A stretch of DNA of 34,378 nucleotides from an uncultured Clostridia bacterium. GTDB lineage: Bacteria > Bacillota > Clostridia > Lachnospirales > CAG-274. The notes below the pieces were generated by a model. That model saw only the letters and a program-made list of their open reading frames with translations. It was not told the origin of the DNA and ran no database searches. The DNA is taken from positions 1 to 34,378 of the forward strand of contig CANROO010000006.1 of assembly GCA_947632235.1 (NCBI GenBank), given 5' to 3'. Below, one piece after another: positions 27,683-34,378 of this stretch (position 1 is the first letter of the stretch; each line of letters opens with the position of its first letter). The position numbers were made by a program, and so were the translations under genes.

Positions 27683-27801
27683 ATTGCTCCCTCCTTGTAT
27701 TATATTAAGAGGTAACGCCTCTTTAAATAAATGATAGAATATTTTTATAAGATATACAAGAAGGCACTTTTTTATTATATAGGCACAAAAAAGTAACTGT
27801 A

Positions 27802-27830
27802 TTGACACAGAGGATATAATGCATTATAAT
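27802..27830 (+). promoter_or_regulatory. sigma-A-type promoter for hxlR-type gene
   Basis: TTGACA (27802-27807), 17-bp spacer, TATAAT (27825-27830). Confidence 0.8.
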
Positions 27831-27878
27831 TTGATGTAACAGCAAAAACAAATGTAACACAAAATAATGGAGGTACAT

Positions 27879-28205
27879 ATGCTTAAAAAAGAAGAAATGC
27901 CCGACTGCCCCGTGGCGGTAACGGTACAGCTGATAGGGAGCAAATGGAAGCTTCTTATACTGAGAAATCTTATGGAGAGACCTTATAGGTTCAACGAGCT
28001 GCACAGGTCGCTCGAGGGTGTGAGCCAGAAGGTGCTTACAGACAGCCTGCGCTCGCTTGAAGCCGATGGCATAATTACAAGGACTGTATATCCCGAAGTC
28101 CCGCCGAAGGTGGTATACGCGCTTTCGGAGCTTGGAGAAAGCATAAAGCCCATATTGGACTCTATGAAGGCATGGGGAGAAAATTACAAAAAAATGAAGG
28201 CATAA
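27879..28205 (+). CDS. HxlR-family transcriptional regulator
   Basis: 'CPVAVTVQLIGSKWKLLILRNLMERPYRFNELHRSLEGVSQKVLTDSLRSLEADGIITR'; RBS ggagg before ATG 27879. Confidence 0.93.
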   Translation: MLKKEEMPDCPVAVTVQLIGSKWKLLILRNLMERPYRFNELHRSLEGVSQKVLTDSLRSLEADGIITRTVYPEVPPKVVYALSELGESIKPILDSMKAWGENYKKMKA

Positions 28206-28228
28206 AAAGAGCGGAAAGCCCGCTCTTT
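28204..28228. terminator. bidirectional hairpin terminator
   Basis: aaaagagcgg-aaagc-ccgctctttt between convergent genes. Confidence 0.8.
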
Positions 28229-29277
28229 TAATTTTTATATACGCTTTTATACCAGTCGGCGAAATATTTATCCGCCTTTTCTACTCCGCTGTGGTTGAGG
28301 TGGGCATCGTCCCTGAAATTTTCAGTCTCAAAAAGATCCTCGTTCTTATTTGCCATATTGAAATCCAGATATTCAAGTCCGTTGTCGTCTGCTATGCCCT
28401 GTATGAAGTCATGTATGCGGTCATAATTTTTGATATAGTCCATGGATACATTCGCTATGGGCGCAGTAACGAGGGTGAGGCGTATATTTTTTTCTCTGCA
28501 CATTTCTATGATCTCATCGAGATATTTAAGCTGTGCGGAGCTTGGCTCCCACTTCCTGCCGTCCATACCGCGGAACTGATTTGTCTTGTCAAATTCATCG
28601 GGAAGCATATTGTAATTGCAGTAGGTATAGCCTCTTGAACGATATTTTTCATAGCCCTCCTGCTTCTGCTTGGCAGGCGTATAAACGCCGAGACCGTTTT
28701 CAAGCCTTTCCTTGAGCTTGCTGTTTCTGTAGGCGAAATAGTCCGCCTGATAGCGGAATATATTTACACTGTACTTTATTTTTTCGCTGAGTGGGAAAAC
28801 ATCATCTATATATGCCTCCTCCAAGGGCTTATTCCTAAGCACCTGAAAGAGATAGCCCGCCTGCGTTATCTCAAAATCGTCGTCAAGCATATCCCAGTAT
28901 ACCTCAAGCACCACATCCTTGGGCGTGTGATAATTGAGCACCTCTTTTAATGTGTAGCAGGTGGAATCCATATGCTGAAGAGGCATACCCAGCTGATAAC
29001 TGCTTGTGCCGAGATATTGATCCACTATAAGAGGGTCAAAAGTACAATATGAATGCGATGAGCCTATGAACACCATATCAAGGCTGTTTTGGGGGAGTGA
29101 ATAAAATTCCTCCCAACGGCTCTTGTTGTAGTCGTTTATTTTGTTTTCGGTCGAGGCAACGGAATATTTATCGCCGACATATTTTACAAGAGGGAGCATA
29201 AGAGCCGTGAAAAGCAACACTTTAAGTATAAAAAGCAGTATTTCCTTAAAACTGGAAGTATATGAATTGTCCGCCAC
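28228..29277 (-). CDS. SGNH-hydrolase-like membrane-anchored protein, partner of MBOAT
   Basis: 'DMVFIGSSHSYCTFDPLIVDQ', C-terminal 'DDAHLNHSGVEKADKYF'. Confidence 0.78.
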   Translation of the reverse strand: MADNSYTSSFKEILLFILKVLLFTALMLPLVKYVGDKYSVASTENKINDYNKSRWEEFYSLPQNSLDMVFIGSSHSYCTFDPLIVDQYLGTSSYQLGMPLQHMDSTCYTLKEVLNYHTPKDVVLEVYWDMLDDDFEITQAGYLFQVLRNKPLEEAYIDDVFPLSEKIKYSVNIFRYQADYFAYRNSKLKERLENGLGVYTPAKQKQEGYEKYRSRGYTYCNYNMLPDEFDKTNQFRGMDGRKWEPSSAQLKYLDEIIEMCREKNIRLTLVTAPIANVSMDYIKNYDRIHDFIQGIADDNGLEYLDFNMANKNEDLFETENFRDDAHLNHSGVEKADKYFADWYKSVYKN

Positions 29278-30685
29278 CGCTGAACACCCCCATTGCTAAA
29301 ATTACAGCCGTAAGCGCATAGTAATACCCGAACCTCACAACAAAAGGACATCTGTCCATAAGACTGTGAATATCGGAGCCTAGGCTCACAAGCTCGCTTA
29401 AAAACAGTATGAGTATCGCGCCGAGCACGAGCACTATTTCAAAAAGCTGAAGTCCCATGCCGTTGAATACCTCATAGAGATACTGCGCATTGCCTATCAT
29501 ATTTATGTCGCTGAATATATTGCTGACTATATAAAAGCTGTCGGATATGGTATTTGCCCTGAAAAATATCCACGCAAAAACAACGAGTATAAGCGTTATT
29601 ATCCACCTGAAGAACGAAAAAACAAAGTTGTCCCATTTGGGGAGTATGCTGTTTTTTATATCGCCTATCACCTGATATAATCCGTGCAGACCGCCCCAGA
29701 GCACATAGGTCCAGTTTGCCCCGTGCCAAAGACCGCTGACAAGGAATGTGACCATGAGGTTGAAATATTTTCTGAGCCTTGAGCATCTGCTGCCGCCCAA
29801 AGGTATATACACATAGTCCCTGAACCATGTCGAAAGAGAAATGTGCCATCTGCGCCAGAATTCCTTTATGCTCCTTGAAAAATAAGGGCTGTCAAAGTTA
29901 TACATGAGGTCTATGCCGAGTATTTTTCCGCAGCCGCGCGCAATGTCGCTGTAACCGCTGAAATCGCCGTATATCTGCAATGTAAAGAAAAGCGCCGCCG
30001 TTATGAAGGCTATGCCCTTGAAATTGCGGCAGTCATTGAATACCGTATCCACGAGTACAGACGCTCTGTCGGCAATGACTATCTTCTTGAAATAACCCAT
30101 TATCATAAGCCTTATGCCGAGAGAGAAATTTTTGACATTTATTTTTTTGCGCGTGAAAAGCTGATTTAAAAGCCTGTCCGCCCTCTCTATGGGACCTGCC
30201 ACAAGCTGTGGGAAGAAGGTGACAAAGAGCGAGAACTTGAAGTAATTTTTCTCGGGCTTATAGCTTTTTTTGTATATATCTATGGTGTAGCTTGCCGCCT
30301 GGAAGGTATAGAAGGATATACCCATAGGCAGAATAATATCAAAGTCCTTTATGGGATACTGCCAACCGAAATGCTCATAAAGCGCCATGAAGCTGTGATT
30401 TACAAACATCATATATTTGAATATAAAGAGCATGCCGAAATTTATAATAAGGCTCAGTATAAGTATGAGCCTTGCTCTGTGCCTGTATTTATCTATAAGC
30501 AGGGCGGAACCCCAGTTGACAAGGGTAGAAATGACTATGAGCACTATGAGCTCGGCTCTCCAGCACATATAGAAAATACAGCTTGCTATAAGAAGCATTA
30601 TCCACCTGAGCTTATGAGGCAGAGTATAGTAAAGAAATACCACAACCGCAAAAAATATTATAAAGTCAAGAGAATTGAATAACAT
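29246..30685 (-). CDS. MBOAT-family O-acyltransferase (AlgI/DltB-like)
   Basis: 'MGISFYTFQAASYTIDIYKK', 'FWRRWHISLSTWFRDYVYIPLGGSR', 'FLVSGLWHGANWTYVLWGGLHGLYQ'. ATG at 30685. Confidence 0.93.
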   Translation of the reverse strand: MLFNSLDFIIFFAVVVFLYYTLPHKLRWIMLLIASCIFYMCWRAELIVLIVISTLVNWGSALLIDKYRHRARLILILSLIINFGMLFIFKYMMFVNHSFMALYEHFGWQYPIKDFDIILPMGISFYTFQAASYTIDIYKKSYKPEKNYFKFSLFVTFFPQLVAGPIERADRLLNQLFTRKKINVKNFSLGIRLMIMGYFKKIVIADRASVLVDTVFNDCRNFKGIAFITAALFFTLQIYGDFSGYSDIARGCGKILGIDLMYNFDSPYFSRSIKEFWRRWHISLSTWFRDYVYIPLGGSRCSRLRKYFNLMVTFLVSGLWHGANWTYVLWGGLHGLYQVIGDIKNSILPKWDNFVFSFFRWIITLILVVFAWIFFRANTISDSFYIVSNIFSDINMIGNAQYLYEVFNGMGLQLFEIVLVLGAILILFLSELVSLGSDIHSLMDRCPFVVRFGYYYALTAVILAMGVFSGGGQFIYFQF

Positions 30686-30816
30686 GGCTTTCTCCTTAAT
30701 TACACAATGATAATACAAGTATAAAACATTTTTGAGTATATTTCAACAAAAGACTTGAAAAGATAGATATTTTCATTTAAAATAATATAAGTATAACAAA
30801 AGAAAGGAAGACTGAA

Positions 30817-31071
30817 ATGAAGGGTAAATACAATATTATTTTTCTGCTTGTGCTTATATCGGGACTTATAATAGGCAGTTTTTTGGGCACGCTTGCCACA
30901 AAAATACCATATCTCTATTGGCTTGACTACGGAAAGACGATAGGCATAACACAGCCTCTTGTAGTAGATCTTAGCTTTGTATATCTGCAGTTCGGCTTTC
31001 ATGTATCGTTCACTATTGCAGGCATTATAGGCATGCTTATAGCCGGCATACTATATAAAAAGTTCTTCTAA
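30817..31071 (+). CDS. small membrane protein, DUF4321-like
   Basis: 84 aa, two TM helices, directly upstream of maf. Confidence 0.7.
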   Translation: MKGKYNIIFLLVLISGLIIGSFLGTLATKIPYLYWLDYGKTIGITQPLVVDLSFVYLQFGFHVSFTIAGIIGMLIAGILYKKFF

Positions 31072-31085
31072 GGAGGCAGAATGAT

Positions 31086-31664
31086 ATGAATATAATACTG
31101 GCTTCCGCCTCGCCGAGGCGCTCGGAGCTTATGAAGCAGGCAGGACTTGATTTCAGGGTGTCCGTTTGCGGCACGGATGAAAGCTATGACGAGGGACTTT
31201 CGCCCGAGGATATAGTTACACAGCTTTCTTTGAGAAAGGCCGACGCCGTATTTGACAAGGAGATGCCCGAAGGGGACAGCGTTGTTGTGGCGGCAGACAC
31301 AATAGTTGTGCTGGACGATGAAATACTGGGAAAGCCCAAGGACAGAGCGGACGCCGTGAGGATGCTCAGGGAGCTTTCGGGCAGGATGCACAGGGTATAC
31401 ACGGGCACAACGCTTTATTACTACGTGGGAGGCAAGGTAAGCGTTGAAAGCTTTGCCGAGTGTGCCGAGGTGTACTTCAGAGAGCTTGACGATGATATAA
31501 TAAACGAGTATGTAGACAGCTGGGAGCCCATGGACAAGGCAGGAGCCTACGGCATACAGGGAAAGGGCGCAGTGCTCATAGACAGGATATGCGGAGATTA
31601 CTATACCATAGTCGGGCTTCCCATTGCAAAGGTATATCATTCCATAAAAAAATATTCAAAATAA
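31086..31664 (+). CDS. maf: Maf-like nucleoside triphosphate pyrophosphatase
   Basis: 'IILASASPRRSELMKQAGLDF', 'VVAADTIVVLDDEILGKPKD', 'GAYGIQGKGAVLIDRICGDYYTIVGLPI'. Confidence 0.95.
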   Translation: MNIILASASPRRSELMKQAGLDFRVSVCGTDESYDEGLSPEDIVTQLSLRKADAVFDKEMPEGDSVVVAADTIVVLDDEILGKPKDRADAVRMLRELSGRMHRVYTGTTLYYYVGGKVSVESFAECAEVYFRELDDDIINEYVDSWEPMDKAGAYGIQGKGAVLIDRICGDYYTIVGLPIAKVYHSIKKYSK

Positions 31665-31679
31665 CGCTTAACAAAAAAA

Positions 31680-31712
31680 TCACCCCAAAGGCTTTTAAAA
31701 CCTTTGGGGTGA
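31680..31712. terminator. hairpin terminator between maf and pectate lyase
   Basis: tcaccccaaagg-cttttaaaa-cctttggggtga, followed by T-rich sequence. Confidence 0.85.
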
Positions 31713-31730
31713 AATTATTTTTGGGTTTTT

Positions 31731-34073
31731 TTATCTTTCAACGGGCATTTTATAACTGCTGTCAAGTATCTTCTGCAGTACCTGTGCAACATCTGCCGAA
31801 TCCAGCTTGCCGTTCATATCCACATCTATATATTTCATATAATCCGGCGTCTTGTCTTCAATAGGCATTTCCGTTCCTGTAAGGACCTTGCTCAGAATAT
31901 CGGCAGCATCGTTTATCTCAAGCTGTCTGTCGCCGTCGGCACTGCCGTAGACAGGCTCTGAAGGCTCGGGAGCGCTTGAAGGCTCGGCTGTGGTGGCTTC
32001 GGTGGAAGCCTCGGTCGATGTTTGCGATGCTGTGGTAGTCTGAGTTGAAGGCTCCGCAGTGGTAGTCTGAGTTGAAGGCTCTGCAGTGGTAGTTTCAGTC
32101 GAAGTTTCCGTTGTGCTCAGGGTCGTAACCGTAGTAGTTTCGGGAGCTATGCCGTTGTACTCCGCAACCTCAATATAGTATATATCCACATTTGTTGAAG
32201 GCTTGAATGTATATGTGCCTGCGTCCAGAAGGTCAATTGTAGTTATAACATCGTTGCCCTTATTGCCCGTCTGGAATATGCCGTGATATACATTGTCGGG
32301 AGCCTCTGGACACTTTACCTCTACCCTCTGGGGAGTATTTCCCGCAGTGGACGCTATGACCGTAAACTTGGCTGCGGAGGATGTTGTGAAGCTTATCTCT
32401 GAGCCTGTTGCAAAGCTTCCCTCGTAGCTGTAAGGCTCTGTGCCTCTGTAGCCCGAAGCCTTGTTTGCCTTGCAGGATGCAGCGGCGCCCTTGAAGAATG
32501 TGCCTGTGCCGTCAAGTCCGCCGAATTCCTTGCCCGTAGAGCCGGAGGTTTCGGGGTCATAGTAGTAAACAGCCGTAACATCGCCTATTACCTCGGGAGG
32601 AGTGATAGTATCTTCAACAACAATGGTCTTCGTAGGAGCACCGCTTTCCGAGACCGCTATATCCTTAGCCTCCTCGGGTGAATGGAGCACATAAGCCTTG
32701 CTTCCTATATATCCGTTTGCATCAAAGTTGTTGTATGTCCAGCCTCCCTTTTTGGCAGTGAAGTCGCTTGCCGTCATTCTGTATTCCCTTGAAGGCGCGT
32801 TGAAGTAGTCCACGCCCTCGGCGCTTTCTCTTGTGTTGACCATTACATTGTTGTACGCCTTTATAACACCGCCGTCATTATCGGAAAACTTTGAGGCATA
32901 TCCGCCCTGAGATGAGGTGAGGAAGGGTGAAGAAGCATCCTCAAAATAGTTATTCTCGGCAAATATACTGCAGTTGCAGGTAGCACCTACGCCATAGGCC
33001 GTGGTGCCGTAATAATAGTTATTGTATACATGTATGTTATGCCATCTTACTCTGGGCGTTCTCTGACCCGTGCCGTCAAAGAAATTGTGATGGAAGGTTA
33101 TGTTGCCCGTGCTCTCCCTGCTACTTGCACTTGAACCAATAAGAGAGGTCTTGTCCGTTCCCTTGAAGTGGTTGTAGGAAACGGTCACATTGTTACATTC
33201 TCTCAGATCGCAGGAGCCGTCGCCGTGGAGCTTATCTCTTTCCGAGGTGCTGTCCTTGGGATACCAGCCCGAATAGAAGGTATTGTTATGTACCCAGAGA
33301 TCCTCGGCATTTTCAAAGCCTATAGCGTCCTCTGTGTAGTCGGTGAATACCATATTTCTGAACTCGGTGTCCTTATTATCGCCGGAGCCTATTCCCCAGC
33401 CCGAGAAGCCGGAGCCCGGACCTACGCCTTCTATTGTGACACCGCAGGTGTTTTTCCACATACCGGGGCTTGTGGAAGAGCCTACGGGCGTTATCTTGCC
33501 TATAACTCTTATTATAATGGGCTTGCCTTTATTAAGGCTGTTAAGACCGCCCAGAAGAGAAGTAAGACTCTTATTGTTATATACCTTGCTCTTGTTCTTT
33601 TCTGTAGCGTATATTATAAGAGTACCATCGGCAACTGTTCCGTCGGCATTATATGCGCCGGGAGCGCTGTTATTGGCAAAAGCGAAGCCCGAACGGTCAT
33701 ACGCTTCGGGTGTTGCCGTGTATGTGACAACGGCATTTCCCTCCGCGCCGTCTGTTACGGGAACTACCTTTACATCATAGCTTGTACCGCCCTTTAAGCC
33801 CAATACGTCAACTCTGTACGCATTGCCTCCTTCATTTCTGACAAGCTCGCTGTCGACCCTTACATAGGCGCTGTCGGGCTGTGAGCTTTCCTTGCTGTAT
33901 ACATTGTAATCAGCGCCGTTTGCGCCTTCCCATTCAATGAAGATGCTTTCATTGCCTGCGCCCTCGAGAATTACGCTTTCTGCAGCGGCTGCGGTAAAGC
34001 ACGAAAGGCTTACTGCCGAAAGTGTCATAACTGCCGAAAGACCAAGCGCAGTGATAGATTTTTTGACATTCAT
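31731..34073 (-). CDS. secreted pectate lyase-like (PL1-type) protein with FN3-like domain, Thr-rich linker and C-terminal dockerin
   Basis: Signal peptide; 'KPIIIRVIGKITP', 'GVTIEGVGPGSGFSGWGIG', 'ITFHHNFFDGTGQRTPRVRWHNIHVYNNYYYG'; ETSTETTTAEPSTQTTTAEPSTQ linker; 'DGDRQLEINDAADILSKVL...DVDMNGKLDSADVAQVLQKIL'. Confidence 0.88.
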   Translation of the reverse strand: MNVKKSITALGLSAVMTLSAVSLSCFTAAAAESVILEGAGNESIFIEWEGANGADYNVYSKESSQPDSAYVRVDSELVRNEGGNAYRVDVLGLKGGTSYDVKVVPVTDGAEGNAVVTYTATPEAYDRSGFAFANNSAPGAYNADGTVADGTLIIYATEKNKSKVYNNKSLTSLLGGLNSLNKGKPIIIRVIGKITPVGSSTSPGMWKNTCGVTIEGVGPGSGFSGWGIGSGDNKDTEFRNMVFTDYTEDAIGFENAEDLWVHNNTFYSGWYPKDSTSERDKLHGDGSCDLRECNNVTVSYNHFKGTDKTSLIGSSASSRESTGNITFHHNFFDGTGQRTPRVRWHNIHVYNNYYYGTTAYGVGATCNCSIFAENNYFEDASSPFLTSSQGGYASKFSDNDGGVIKAYNNVMVNTRESAEGVDYFNAPSREYRMTASDFTAKKGGWTYNNFDANGYIGSKAYVLHSPEEAKDIAVSESGAPTKTIVVEDTITPPEVIGDVTAVYYYDPETSGSTGKEFGGLDGTGTFFKGAAASCKANKASGYRGTEPYSYEGSFATGSEISFTTSSAAKFTVIASTAGNTPQRVEVKCPEAPDNVYHGIFQTGNKGNDVITTIDLLDAGTYTFKPSTNVDIYYIEVAEYNGIAPETTTVTTLSTTETSTETTTAEPSTQTTTAEPSTQTTTASQTSTEASTEATTAEPSSAPEPSEPVYGSADGDRQLEINDAADILSKVLTGTEMPIEDKTPDYMKYIDVDMNGKLDSADVAQVLQKILDSSYKMPVER

Positions 34074-34127
34074 TTTTGTACACCTCATTTTTTTATTTTT
34101 TTATTATAAGCTTAAAAGCTATAGTTT

Positions 34128-34378
34128 TCAGATCTTATCGAGAGCCTGCTGTATGTCGGCTATTATATCCTCGGCATTTTCTATGCCTACGGACATTCTT
34201 ATAAGCTCGGGCTTTACTCCGCAGTCAACAAGCTGTTGATCGGTGAGCTGTCTGTGGGTGGATGAAGCAGGATGCAGAACTCCCGTCCTGGCATCTGCCA
34301 CATGGCAGACGATGTTGCAGAGCCTGAGGCTGTCCATAAGCTTTACGGAGGCTTCTCTTCCGCCCTTGGGACCGAAGG
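34128..34378 (-). CDS. O-acetylhomoserine sulfhydrylase-like PLP enzyme, C-terminal part (truncated at window edge)
   Basis: 'FGPKGGREASVKLMDSLRLCNIVCHVADARTGVLHPASSTHRQLTDQQLVDCGVKPELIRMSVGIENAEDIIADIQQAL'. Confidence 0.88.
   Translation of the reverse strand, partial: FGPKGGREASVKLMDSLRLCNIVCHVADARTGVLHPASSTHRQLTDQQLVDCGVKPELIRMSVGIENAEDIIADIQQALDKI

Overview
34.4-kb window that looks like a gut Clostridia/Ruminococcaceae-type chromosome (inferred from gene content). Housekeeping genes: kdgK-like kinase, trpS, argF, maf, partial metY-like. Signalling genes: AgrC/AgrA-like pair, hybrid histidine kinase with an orphan solute-binding protein, and a ferredoxin / sensory [FeFe]-hydrogenase-like / SpoIIE-phosphatase operon. 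Surface genes: MBOAT+SGNH pair and a dockerin-bearing pectate lyase. The strongest unusual locus is about 23.6-28.2 kb on the minus strand. There a 53-aa peptide with five ACG motifs in 13-aa repeats (ACGX class) is followed by a radical SAM/SPASM enzyme, a nitroreductase, a PNPOx-like/ferredoxin fusion, a Zn-type macrodomain protein and a SirTM-like sirtuin. A divergent HxlR regulator sits behind a near-perfect sigma-A promoter. The gene order suggests a radical-SAM-modified RiPP pathway joined to an ADP-ribosylation/de-ADP-ribosylation module. Other signals: an 18-nt motif (TTTCAGACTGTCGAAAAA) repeated exactly beside three terminator hairpins; a multi-hairpin intergenic element between two identical 28-nt terminators; decayed orphan RHS tips; a MITE-like element; an uncharacterised ~1052-aa protein with degenerate internal repeats; and several gene-end remnants. 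All homology calls are from reading the translations, with no database search.
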